From Triatoma infestans (lineage: Eukaryota > Arthropoda > Insecta > Hemiptera > Reduviidae), in NCBI GenBank assembly GCA_011037195.1, contig JAAEAF010003834.1, forward strand, positions 46,745 to 110,744: DNA of 64,000 bases, written 5' to 3'. Under the pieces are notes generated by a model that was not told the origin of the DNA, did not search any database, and saw only the letters and a list, made by a program, of their open reading frames with translations. Both the position numbers and the translations under genes were made by a program. Numbering within the stretch: the first letter of the stretch is position 1; each line of letters begins with the position of its first letter. Shown here piece after piece: positions 9,915 through 20,230 of the stretch.

Positions 9915-11422
9915 AGGCGTTGAGCCGAGCCGGCTATAGATGTACCTCTAAGCATTGATTCTAGTGATGTCAATTGCTTAGCTTTTATACATATAGGAAT
10001 AACTCCTGCTAATAAGCATGCTGCTTCATGGCTAATCGTTCTGTATCCTCTAATCATGCGGATGGCTAGTAAACGCTGGACAGAATTCAATTTCCTCCTA
10101 TTAGTCTTTGTTTTTAGTCCTTCAATCCAAATGGAGACTCCGTAAAGTAGGGTGGGCAAAAATGCTCCTTTATAAATTATTTCCAAGGCATCCTGTCCTA
10201 TGCCCCAATGCACCTTTGCTGATTTGGAGAGCACATTTATGAATCCCATGCACTTACCTGCAACATTGGCTATATGGTTGTTCCAGTTCCATTTACTATT
10301 CAGGGTTAATCCCAAATATTTCATTTCCTCAACCACTTTCAGCTGAAAACCGTTCACTATTAGTGAAAGATTCCTAGCAGTATACCTTCTAGCCACATGT
10401 AGTACACAGGTCTTATCCTTACTAAAATTTATCTTATTATTAATAGCCCAGTTAGTAATAAGTTCCAATACTTCGTTAGCCTTGTACTCCAATTCAACAA
10501 TATTCTTGCCAGCCATCATGAGCAAATAATCGTCCGCATATGCTACTACTTCCGCATTTTCAGGATAGTTAATTTTTAAAAGAGAATCAAACTGAATGTT
10601 CCACAAACCGGGGCCGCAACATGACCCTTGTGGACAGCCTCTTGTAACTTCTCTTCTCACCTCACTGGTTTCCATCCTCAACACAGCTGTTCTGGAAGAA
10701 AAATAGCTAGATGATAACTTGTACAGATTTCTAGGACAACCAAAGACTCTAAGCTGGTTAAGAATAGCCGGCCACCAGGCCGCATCGAAGGCTCCCTTGA
10801 CGTCTAAAGATATTAGTAAAACCCTCTGTTTATTTCCCAGGCTTCTGTCTACAAACTTTTTAACTTCTAATAGAGCGTCAATAGTACTAGACGGTGGCCT
10901 GAATCCGAACTGTCGGTCACTCATAAGGTTACTTTTACATAAAAAATGCATAATACGATTAATCATCAACTTTTCTAACAGTTTCCCTGCAGTTGGCAAA
11001 AGGCAAATTGGTCGGAATTTTGAAGCATTATCTAAGTTCCTCTTCGATGGTTTTAATATTGGCACAACCATACAAGATTTCCATATTTTAGGAAATAAGC
11101 CTCTTGTTAAACATTCATTGTAAATAGATGTAATCAAATTAGGAGCACACAAGAAGACTTTGCGAAAAATACTACTTGTGATGCCATCCATTCCTGGTGC
11201 CTTATTTGGGTGGAGACTGAAAAGTGCCAATTTCACCTCCTCACTTGAGAATGGTACGTCTTCTACGGTGTTTAAATCTTCAGTAATCCGTTGACGTATT
11301 CTTGACTGAGCTATATTATCTTCATCTATATTGTCTCTAGGTACAAACTTATCCATTAATATTTGGAGCGTCTCTTCCAGATCAGAAGTAAAAGAGCCAT
11401 CAGTTTTCTTTATGGTAGACAA
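9911..11422 (-). CDS. LINE reverse transcriptase (ORF2 middle part)
   Basis: Uninterrupted frame of 503 codons encoding the RT palm and thumb of a non-LTR retrotransposon. Visible in order: NKAPGMDGITSSIFRKV, PILKPSKRNLDNASKFRPIC, DRQFGFRPPSSTIDAL, LLISLDVKGAFDAAWW (first catalytic Asp), TRGCPQGSCCGPGLWN, VVAYADDYLLMMAG with an intact YADD box at 10529-10540, and KTCVLHVARR, then VEEMKYLGLTLNSKWNW. It is a recent-looking copy because the whole RT is open. The frame is truncated at its N terminus, with no endonuclease, and the start given is only the first in-frame start-like codon. It stops where the RNase H frame starts, overlapping as ATGA. Confidence 0.9.
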   Translation of the reverse strand: MSTIKKTDGSFTSDLEETLQILMDKFVPRDNIDEDNIAQSRIRQRITEDLNTVEDVPFSSEEVKLALFSLHPNKAPGMDGITSSIFRKVFLCAPNLITSIYNECLTRGLFPKIWKSCMVVPILKPSKRNLDNASKFRPICLLPTAGKLLEKLMINRIMHFLCKSNLMSDRQFGFRPPSSTIDALLEVKKFVDRSLGNKQRVLLISLDVKGAFDAAWWPAILNQLRVFGCPRNLYKLSSSYFSSRTAVLRMETSEVRREVTRGCPQGSCCGPGLWNIQFDSLLKINYPENAEVVAYADDYLLMMAGKNIVELEYKANEVLELITNWAINNKINFSKDKTCVLHVARRYTARNLSLIVNGFQLKVVEEMKYLGLTLNSKWNWNNHIANVAGKCMGFINVLSKSAKVHWGIGQDALEIIYKGAFLPTLLYGVSIWIEGLKTKTNRRKLNSVQRLLAIRMIRGYRTISHEAACLLAGVIPICIKAKQLTSLESMLRGTSIAGSAQRL

Positions 11423-11531
11423 GTAAGTAGCCGGTTTGATTCTTCCTGCGGCAGCTCTATATGCTATCCCCCAGGGATTACTCTTATTTGTATTTAAACA
11501 AAAGTCTTTCCAGCAATCAAATTTAGGTATT

Positions 11532-12933
11532 TAGGTATGTATGTGTGTAGATAGTATACAGTGATAGGTCTGTATGTGTGTAGTAGTATACAGTGAAGGT
11601 ATGTATGTGTGTGTTGTAGATCGTATACAGATGATAGGTGTTTGTGTGTGTTAGAAAGTAAACAGTGATAGGAATTTGGTGTGGTGTAGACAGTATAACA
11701 GTGGAGGTGTTCTGTGTGAGCAGTATACAGTGATAGGTATGATGTGTGTGTAGATAGTATACAGTGATGGGTATTTGTGTGTGTAGACTGTATACAGTGA
11801 TAGGTATTTGTGTGTGTAGTTAGTATACAGTGATGGGTATTTGTGTGTGTAGACAGTATACAGTGATAGGTATTTGTGTGTGTAGACAGTATACAGTGAT
11901 AGGTATTTGTGTGTGTAGACAGTATGCAGTGATAGGTATTTGTGTGTGTAGACAGTATACAGTGATAGGTATTTGTGTGTGTAGACAGTATGCAGTGATA
12001 GGTATTTGTGTGTGTAGACAGTATGCAGTGATAGGTATTTGTGTGTGTAGACAGTATGCAGTGATATGGTATTTGTGTGTGTAGACAGTATGAAGGGATA
12101 GGTATTTGGTGTGTAGACAGTATACAGTGTAGGTATTTGTGGTGTAGACAGTATGCAGTGATAGGTATTGGTGTGTGTAAGACCGTCTGCAGTGATAGTT
12201 TTGTGTGTGTAGCAGTATGCAGTGATAGGTATTGTTGTGGTAGATAGTATGCAGTTATAGGTATTGTGTGTGTAGAACAGTATGCATGATAGGTATTGGT
12301 TGGGACAGTATGCAGTGATGATTTGTGTGTGAATAGTTGAAGTGATAGGTATTGTGTGTGTAGACAGTATGAGTGATAGGTATTTGTGTGTGTAGACAGT
12401 AGCAGGATAGGTATTGTGTGTGTAGACAGTATGCAGGATCAGGTATTTGTGTGTGTAGACGTATGTCAGTGATAGGTATTGTGTGTGTAGACAGTTGCAG
12501 TGATAGTTAGTTTGGTGTGCGGGACAGTATGCCCAGTGATAGCGTATTTTGTGTGTGTAGATAGTATGCAGTGATAGGTAATTTGTGTGGTAGACAGTAT
12601 ACAGTGATAGGTATTTGTGTGTGTAGACAGTATGCAGTGATAGGTATTTGTGTGTGTAGACAGTATACAGTGATAGGTATTTGTGTGTGTAGACAGTATG
12701 CAGTGATAGGTATTTGTGTGTGTAGACAGTATGCAGTGATAGGTATTTGTGTGTGTAGACAGTATGCAGTGATAGGTATTTGTGTGTGTAGACAGTATGC
12801 AGTGATAGGTATTTGTGTGTGTAGACAGTATGCAGTGATAGGTATTTGTGTGTGTAGATAGTATGCAATGATAGGTATTTGTGTGTGTAGACAGTATGCA
12901 GTGATAGGTATTTGTGTGTGTAGACAGTATGCA
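11532..12933 (+). repeat. 33-bp minisatellite, right block
   Basis: About 42 tandem units, mostly 33 bp, alternating CAGTATACAG and CAGTATGCAG variants joined by TGATAGGTATTTGTGTGTG. Units at 11770-12060 and 12590-12930 are nearly identical. Units at 11560-11760 and 12060-12590 carry many single-base insertions and deletions. Long open frames on both strands (for example an 11-residue period of HTVYTHKYLSL) are by-products of the unit length. Confidence 0.95.
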
Positions 12934-13215
12934 AAGTTTAATGAAAATCGTTGGAGCCGTTTTTTGCGAAAATCACGAAAACTATTCAAAAGTCACCCTT
13001 CCTGGTTAATGGATTTTGCCCGAAATCTTCGAGTCTAATGCGGTGGTAGTGCCAAAATGGAATATCCTGCGAATTTTCGTTTTCAAGATATTCTGTTAAC
13101 TTGCACACATATATACACCCAGAGACACACAGATATGTGTTTCCGTTGACAACACAATTTCAAAAATCTGCACGATGCAATAGTTCCTCTTACCAGGATT
13201 AACAGAAAGTAATAA
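12934..13215 (+). repeat. Rep-A copy, right part
   Basis: Starts with AGTTTAATGAAAATCGTTGG directly after the last minisatellite unit. It runs through CCTGGTTAATGGATTTTGCC, TCTAATGCGGTGGTAGTGCC and GTGTTTCCGTTGACAACAC, and ends at the Rep-A terminal hairpin region (GTTCCTCTTACCAGGATTAAC then AGAAAGT). It continues the copy whose left part is 8100-8350. Confidence 0.75.
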
Positions 13216-14470
13216 ATGACGTGCTAAAAAAAAGAGAAGCAAGAGAAGAAGAAGGCTAATCACAGCTTTTTATCACTGCTGCTTGGCAATGCCACCAATA
13301 CCAATGCTGCTATGCATCTGACTTTCCTATGCGACGCATCGCTCCTCTAACTGCCAAATTAAGCTCAACAAGTTTCACCCAATCCCCCACCCTTGGATTT
13401 TATATAAAAGAAGTCGTCTTCGCTGTTTACTTGAACAGTCATTCTAACAATCATTCTAACAGTCAATGTCGAACAGTCTAAACTTCCGCCATACATCGTC
13501 ACCCTCACCGAGTCAACAAGGCCATTTTTCTCTCTCTCTGTTACTGTTTCTCTACTTCTTTTTCAATCTATATTAAGTTCTTGACTGTAATTTCCAAGTT
13601 CTACTCTATTAATTATAGTCTAAAATCAATTAGTGTTTAGATTTATAATGTCTCCATATTTTTACTTCTTACTCACCCCCCCCCCCCATATCACGCTGCA
13701 ACGTGACCTACTTGCCATATTTTCATTTTTTAAGAAATTACAGCAGTAAAACAAAATAAATTTACTAAGATTTATTCGGAAAAGCTGATGATAACAAAAG
13801 CTCTAATCTTCTAATTAATTATAAACACATGTGTATTATTTATTTTGTCTGTCTGTCCAGGTAAATGATGAACAATTTGAAATTAAGTCAGAAAACTAAT
13901 ATTATAATTGAAATAAAAAAAAAGATTAATTAAAAACAAACAAATCCCCACCATCTATACTTGCCACCCACCCCACCCCAAAAAAGAGCCAATTCCCGCC
14001 TGGAGGGGAAAAGAAATTACCTCACAATGTAAAATAAAACAAACGGCCCCCTAGAGAGCGGCAAAGAACGGACGAAAAAATTTTCCTACTTTATCAATCT
14101 ACTAATTGCTCTAATCTCATTGGAGTGGGGGAAGCACCGAGCCACAACATAAAATAAAATAAAAAGTAAACCAATAATTCAGCGTAAACAATGAGAAAGT
14201 TTCTATTTTTTTTTTTTGTGAAACACTCACATGAGTTTCTGTTACTGCGGAGATTACAATTATAAAATTGACAATATTGACTAAATGTTTAATTGGGCTT
14301 GCATTACATAAAAATAACGGTGGGTGGAGGGGCTTATACTTGTTTACCTGAATGTGATTACACTGTATGGCAGTGCCCTCTGGCTCAACACCGTAAGCAA
14401 AGCTTCTAATACCAGATTCAATTTAAGTTTAACACTTGATTCTTTAGAACACAAAAATCAGCTAAATTTA
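13216..14470. other. No gene seen; possible promoter-like TATA context at 13401
   Basis: Mixed composition. TATATAAAAG at 13401-13410 is followed about 30 bases on by an ACAGTCATTCTAACA-type motif repeated three times (13437-13480). This could be an LTR or retroelement promoter, but I see no coding partner. C run at 13675-13687; rest AT-rich. Confidence 0.35.
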
Positions 14471-14580
14471 TTTGTTGGAGTGTATCCGGTTAATTTATTT
14501 GTTGGAGTGTATCCGGTTAATTTATTTGTTGGAGTGTATACGGTTAATTTATTTGTTGGAGCGTTTCCAGGTTAATTTAC
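14465..14580 (+). repeat. 27-bp tandem repeat, four units
   Basis: Units begin at 14471, 14498, 14525 and 14552, each reading TTTGTTGGAGTGTATCCGG then TTAATTTA, with small changes in units 3 and 4. The period is a multiple of three, which keeps a false open frame. It abuts a Rep-B copy. Confidence 0.95.
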
Positions 14581-14700
14581 TCTGTGCAAATGTATGTTAT
14601 CACACTGTTTGACAAAAAGCATCCTGACGATGGACGAACGCCCAAAACCGGTCGATGACCACAAAAAGAAGCAGGCTATGACGGAAAATATCTCTGATGA
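14576..14700 (+). repeat. Rep-B copy with hammerhead-like core
   Basis: Order: TTTACTCTGTGCAAATGTATG, CACTGTTTGACAAAAAGCATC, then CTGACGA (14624-14630), TGGACGAACGCCC, AAAACCGGTC, GATGACCACAAAAAGAAGC and GGCTATGACGGAAAATATC. Bases 14620-14657 can be drawn as a type I hammerhead-like fold: stem I CATC/GATG, stem II GG.C/GCCC, a short stem III ACCGGT, and cleavage position C14653. This copy has GAAA changed to AAAA and CTGATGA to CTGACGA. Confidence 0.75.
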
Positions 14701-16860
14701 AAAGGGTTAGCAGTTTCCAGTCCCAAGAAAAATATTTACATTTCCCGAAACGCGATTTCCATACAATTTGAAGTTCTAGCAATGCTTTTATTAAACCTTA
14801 GTAGTGGCAGTTTAAACTGAAATGTTTAAAATGTCACCTTACGTCATGTTTAGCGATTGGTCCTAACATGTGTGCGTGTTTGGAAAAAAATCTCTCCAAG
14901 GGCGATTTTATTGACTTTTTTAAAAAAAAAATACTTGAGTTTCCGGATAAAACTTGTTTTTTTTTAGTTTTTCATCATTTTCTGCGGCTCCAACTGTTTT
15001 CATTAAATGTTGCTAATGACTACACTATAGAGGAAAAACAGGCCCATCGATTTTCTTTCAACTTAGATTGCTAACTGCACACCTCTATATATATATACAT
15101 GCATAAATATAGAAGAATGAGAATATAGAGGAAATATTGGATTGAAATTCATAACTTATTTACAATTTAAATGCAATAATTTTGTTTACGTTTAGTTGCA
15201 AAGTAGACTAAAAGAGAATCGTTATGAATCGATTATCTTTTATAAACAGTAAACTTCACAGCAATATTTAGTTTTGTATTAAGAAAAAAAAAAACCTCTC
15301 TGCTACATATACTCTCGATTAATAAAGATTCCAGAGCGGAAAAACTCAAAGAGCATATTAGCCAGTTTTCCCTGGGATAGTGTACACTGATATTGCTCTT
15401 GAAGTGATGTGCGGTTCAATTCTAGGATTAAGTCAATATGTTTTTTTCTCTCGCTATTTTTTCATCTTTTCTTTTCTTTTTTTTTGTTTTATCAGAACTG
15501 GCAGAATGCATTACGTATATTGGTTTTTTCTCCCATGATATATTTATAAAAATGATATGAGACTGAGGAGTAGGGGGACCAAATAACTTGAGTCGGGTTA
15601 TGGAAAGGGAATTGAAATGAAAATTGCACATAAACCAGCGAGAGGGGCGCAGACTGGTGGGACTTTGAGAAACAAGGAAAAGAAAAAAATTGTAATGGCG
15701 ATTGAATGCAAATGTAAATGTATATCCTAGCGTTGCAGGAAATGAAATAATGCAAAAAAGCATAAAAAAACACCTTGGCTCACCAACAACGTTAAATCAC
15801 ATGTCAGTTTGGATCCAGTATTTATATATAACAGGCTTTCTCATTTCTACCACTCACCCCACTCTATTGCACACTACACTCTGTGTGTGAGTTTAGTGAA
15901 ACAATAGTCCCAGCGCATGCGCACAAAAAGCCACATGGTTAAGTCTTTTTTTCTCCTCCCATCCCTTGAATCCCTTTCTTAAACCCCCCCCCTTCTCACA
16001 ACGATTTTTTAACTAAAATATACAGACAGAATCAATTATCGGACAAGTCGCGATGTCTTGCAATTGGAAATATAGTAGAGTGGAACCAACTTTTGTACTA
16101 TGGCGGGTCGGAGAAGGGGGAGAAGGCAGACAAGTCACGAGGCTCACATGGTTTGTTTACGGACATATACACAGTCTTAGAGAGATTTGAATCTCTGCTA
16201 AGACTATAGATTCAAGTCAAACAATGACTGACAAGTAGTCGTGTAGAAACTGAGAGATGGAGATAGTGGGTGTGTGTGTGAGAGAGAGAGAGTTTAACCT
16301 TTTTAAAACATTTTAAAAGGAGAGTGCTCTCTAACGGCAGACAATAGCATCCAAAGATACCTACCTATACATTAGATAATAGTGTATGGTAGCAAAACAA
16401 GAGAAAACGAACGGCTTGTTAAGAGTGAACAGTAGTCGTCTTCTGAAGAGACAAAGATAGAGAGACGAAAGAATAGATAAAACAAGTTTTGTACTCGATA
16501 AAGTGTGTGTGTGTATGTGTGTGCGCTGCCCGTTTTCCCTAATATACCCAACAATAACAACAAGTGATGGTAATATGGCTGTCAGTATGGTAATCAGGTT
16601 GGCAATACTGTATGTATATATATATTCAACTTGGACCGGCCAGCTGTTTTCTGTGGTTGGTTGGTAGTACTGCAAAAAAACTAGTCATCATCATTAGACA
16701 AGGGCCAAGCAACAAGGAACATATTTGCCAATAGAATTCATTTCATTTAGTCATCTCTTTCTTGTTATCATTTCGTTTTAAAGAGCAAAAAGCTGCTCAA
16801 TCTAATTAGACAGAAATCGAAAAAAGAAAACAGTATTACTCTTAGAAAAATCATATTGGG
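14701..16860. other. No gene; scattered repeat debris and microsatellites
   Basis: 14870-15080 has a degraded minus-strand Rep-A piece (TTTCCGGATAAAACTTG, TGCGGCTCCAACTGTTTTC). Small GA/GT microsatellites occur near 16270-16292 and 16505-16522. Open frames here are short and T- or A-rich, with no recognisable family. Confidence 0.4.
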
Positions 16861-17180
16861 TCGTGTACCATTTTGAGCCACATGTTTTGAGAGAAAATCC
16901 TTGGAGATTTACTTCTTTTCTTTTTTTCAAGAAAAATGTGAACAAGAAAAAACAAGTTCAGTCATTCGCACTTCCGCCTTGACGGATTTTTACCGAAATC
17001 TTAATGTCGCATCTTCTCCTGATACCTATCACCTCGTAATATCAACTTTGAACTTTCTGCGATTTTGTAAAAACATTTCTTTCAAAATGAAAAGATCTCA
17101 AGATATATTTCCAGTGGAATATCAATTTCAAAGATTTGATACGATCGTAATATTTCCTGTTGTACCAAAGGAGTAAGACA
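16860..17180 (+). repeat. Rep-A partial copy
   Basis: Contains GAGAAAATCCTTGGAG, TTCGCACTTCCGCCTTGACGG, GATACCTATCACCTCGTAAT, GATTTGATACGATCGTAATA and a terminal TTCCTGTTGTACCAAAGGAG. The order is that of the Rep-A right half. Confidence 0.6.
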
Positions 17181-17502
17181 CCATACTCCTTTTATAAGCA
17201 TTCCAACGGTTTCTCATAAATGTCGGTGTATTTAAGTGTTTCTTTTTATAAACTATATTGCAATATCCTTCTTTTGCAGGTTAGTATTGACTTGATTATT
17301 AGGCCAACATTAGAAAATTCAGTTTCAAAAATTTGATCCATCCCTTACAAAAGTAAGCGAAATGTACTATATCACGTTACATAATTAAGGGCAACTAAAT
17401 TTCATCTTTGATGAAAATTGACCAATTAGTGAGAATGCAGTAAGAGAAAATCACGTAAATATTTCACAGTAGTTTTCTTTTTTTACCATCACTCATTACA
17501 GT

Positions 17503-17504
<2 letters not shown>

Positions 17505-17533
<29 letters not shown>

Positions 17534-17551
17534 ATATATATATATATATAT
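17505..17551. repeat. (AC)n(AT)n compound microsatellite
   Basis: About 26 bases of AC repeat followed by an ATATAT run. Confidence 0.95.
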
Positions 17552-17944
17552 GATAATGAATACTGCATATATATAGGTTGGTTGGAAAGGTGGCCAACAG
17601 AGTGTGCAGCAGTACGTAGAAAATATAGCACTGTCAGAACGGGTTGGAAGACCGATGAAGGGGGGGGGAGAGAAAAAAATGAGGCAAACTGAGGGCGCTC
17701 AGTCCGGAAGGAGAAGGGAGGAGAGTGGGACAGGTTTTTGTCTGGGGCGGTTTGCCCATTAAAATCTTCCAGGCCAGTGGTTGCAGCAATGCTTTGCGCT
17801 GGACGGTTCACAACTCTACTGACCCGCTCTCTACTGGCCAGTATTAATGGTAACGCTACTTTGTTATACATTGCTGCCACAGAGAGAGTAACGAGAAAGA
17901 AAAATTCACAAGATATACAAGAGCGCGTAAAGAAAAGAGAAAAA

Positions 17945-18935
17945 ATCTGGTATGAAACACTCACACGACTTTCTCTTACTGCGAAATGGCAAATTTTCTT
18001 CACACTTAAATTCTCATTAGTGTTAAAAACCGTCGCCATTTTTATGGAGAAAACTGAAAAACCTAAACATTAAAGTCGCACTTCCGCTCAACCGATTTTC
18101 TTCAACCTGGGCATTTTGGCAACTTATATAATTCTAATTAATATTAGTTGCCAGAGCTGTATAGCTCATTGATGAACTAAAATATCTCTTTAGAGAAAAC
18201 CATAGCCCAACCTCTCCCCCAAAAGGCTCTTAAATGAATTTTCCCGGAGAAATGTTTCAAACAAAAGTTGTACCTCTTTGTATGTGTAGTTGATATACCA
18301 ATTTTAAAGAAAATCGTTGGAGCCTTTTTAGATAAAATAGCAGGAAACTAAAAACTACTTTCAGTAAAGCGCACTTCCGGTCATCCAATTTTCTTCAAAC
18401 TCGGGATTTCGGCAACATTTTTCATTCTAATTAACATTATTTAGATGATAGAATTGTATAGTAATCTTAAATAGCACTTTAGAGCGAACATAAACCCACC
18501 CCTCCCCAAAAGTGCCCTTAAATGAATTTTCCCGGAGAAATGTTACAAACAAACATTGTAGCTCTTTGTATGTATAGTTGATATAATGAGTTTAAATAAA
18601 ATCGTTGGAACCATTTTTCAGAAGAAAAAAAAATTTTAGAAATCACAAGAAATGAAAAAAAACATTTCGTAAAGTGGCACTTCTGGTTGATGGATTTTGC
18701 CAGAAAATTTTTGTCTGATGGGGCGATAGTACCTAAACGGAATACCAAGTTTGAGCTTCCTGTAACTTTTCATTTTTGAGACATTCTTTTCACCCCACAC
18801 ACACAACACAGACCATTTTTTAAAAACCACTTTTTTGGATTCAGGAGACTTCAGAACGTGCATTTCCGGTGAAAACTCAATTTCGAAAATCTGATACGAT
18901 CGCAATACTTCCTCTAACAGCAGTTAGAGGAATTA
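17945..18935 (+). repeat. Rep-A, near full-length copy
   Basis: Left end: ATCTGGTATGAAACACTCAC then GACTTTCTCTTACTGCG. Two internal cycles follow, each with an ATCGTTGGAGCC-type box, an A-rich stretch and a GCACTTCCGG-type box (18078-18086, 18371-18379, 18675-18690). Right end: GATACGATCGCAATACTTCC with a terminal hairpin CTCTAACAGCAGTTAGAG. About 1 kb; no coding capacity. Confidence 0.75.
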
Positions 18936-18939
18936 AAAA

Positions 18940-20230
18940 AAAATTGGGACTTTCTTTTGGGGGCGGGGGCAGTAATAGTAAATGGTAACACTGTTTTGTA
19001 GGTTTGATGTTGGCATCCTTGGTATAATTTCTCAGCCTCTCTCAATCATTTGGCGTAAAGGTTTGATTCTAACCTTCACAGAGAGGACGTGACCAGTAAA
19101 CAGGTGAAGTGTTCTTTTTTGTTTTTCGTTTTCCTTTTCTTTTTTTTTTTTAAAAAACCAAAGAAGATATTCCTCTCCAAAAGACATCCTCGGCTGGCTT
19201 GGTTTTAGTGGACAACCAAACAAAGTATAACGAACCATCACTTTAACTTTTCTTCCAATCTTTTATTAAAAAAAACAAAATCTGAAAATGACAGGGTTTA
19301 CGGTTGGTAACACTAAGATGAACAAGAAAACTTGGGAACAAAGCGGAAGAACACCGAAGGTGAATACTGAGTAATGGCAGTGGGACTACGTAATAATGGG
19401 ACTATGTAATAATTACAGTAACGAAAGATGTTTTATACCAGAATGTATTTACTTTACATTCCCGTTCTATTGTAAAGGAAAGTATTGGAGCGGGTGAAAG
19501 TTTTTTAAAATAAGCCGGAAATATTATAAATGCTTTGAGTATCTCTGAATTTAAAAACTGTTTTTAGCAAATGATCAGCATTAGTATATATATGTGTGGT
19601 GTGTGTGTTGTCGCATTGAAGTACCTCCTAGCCTCCTAAAAAAAAAGCAATAAGTAAACTGAACTATTTTTATTTACGAATATCTTATATTTAGATATAA
19701 TATTAAGGGCATGGGGGGGGGGTGGCGAGTGGACTAGCCATTTCTTCAGACATCTTGGCGCCCCTGTGGGTAACTCCGGACAAGGGGCAATCTTCCCAAC
19801 ATTCGCACTTTCATACCTTCAACTTCTTAAGGTTTAGTGAACCCACATATAACGAACTCTATTTCACCACTACCACTCACTAGCAATTACACATTGTACA
19901 CTCTACAGGCGACTAAATTCTAATTTACACCACAAGGGAGCGCCACAATAGTTCTTTCAGGTCGCTCGGGATTTGACTTTATAGTTATTCCCTCTACACA
20001 TATATATAGCGATAACTAGAGGTTCATTAAAGATTCTATATTTGCCAACTTTTTGTTAATTATAATTGTTAGTTATCGCCGTAAAAGAAAGTGGTACGGG
20101 ATTTGAAAGCCATATTTTCTTCTTCTTTTTTTTTCATATTTTTGGGTCCTCTAAAACTCAATTTCAAACATTTAACTTGATCACAATATTTCCTCACACA
20201 GACAGACAGACATACTACAGCCTTCTTCAC
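18940..20230. other. No gene; possible primer-binding-site-like stretch at 19757
   Basis: CTTGGCGCCCCTGTGGG near 19754-19770 looks like the primer-binding site placed after a 5' LTR in Ty3/gypsy elements, but no LTR pair or gag follows. A degraded Rep-A end lies at 20110-20215 (GGGTCCTCTAAAACTCAATTT, TGATCACAATATTTCCTC). Confidence 0.3.

Larger units (their letters stand above)
8736..11531 (-). mobile_element. RNase H-bearing non-LTR retrotransposon (I/R1-like group) inserted in the minisatellite
   Basis: A minus-strand LINE of about 2.8 kb, seen on the plus strand as a T run at 8736-8745 (its poly(A) tail) up to 11531. It carries reverse transcriptase (9911-11422), RNase H (9228-9914) and a C-terminal cysteine/histidine segment (about 8940-9250) in three frames. 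The endonuclease and ORF1 are missing, so it is 5'-truncated. A 15-bp target duplication, TAGGTATGTATGTGT, is present at 8722-8736 and 11532-11546, both in minisatellite sequence. Domain content places it with RNase H-bearing LINEs such as the I and R1-related groups; the exact clade needs a tree. Confidence 0.93.

Noticed and set aside
10719..11123. 134-codon plus-strand open frame
   Set aside because: Shadow of the LINE reverse transcriptase encoded on the other strand.
8351..12933. CRISPR-like array of regularly spaced repeats
   Set aside because: Units are directly adjacent with no unique spacers, and the DNA is eukaryotic.
11651..12989. Very long open frames (up to 427 codons) on both strands with an 11-residue period
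   Set aside because: They translate a 33-bp minisatellite; the unit length is divisible by three, so frames stay open by chance. No start context, domain or exon structure.
17464..18039. 191-codon minus-strand open frame
   Set aside because: Runs through an AC/AT microsatellite and the left end of Rep-A; composition is low-complexity and no family is recognisable.
19754..19770. Gypsy primer-binding site
   Set aside because: Only a short GGCGCCCCTGTGGG match; no LTR before it or gag after it.
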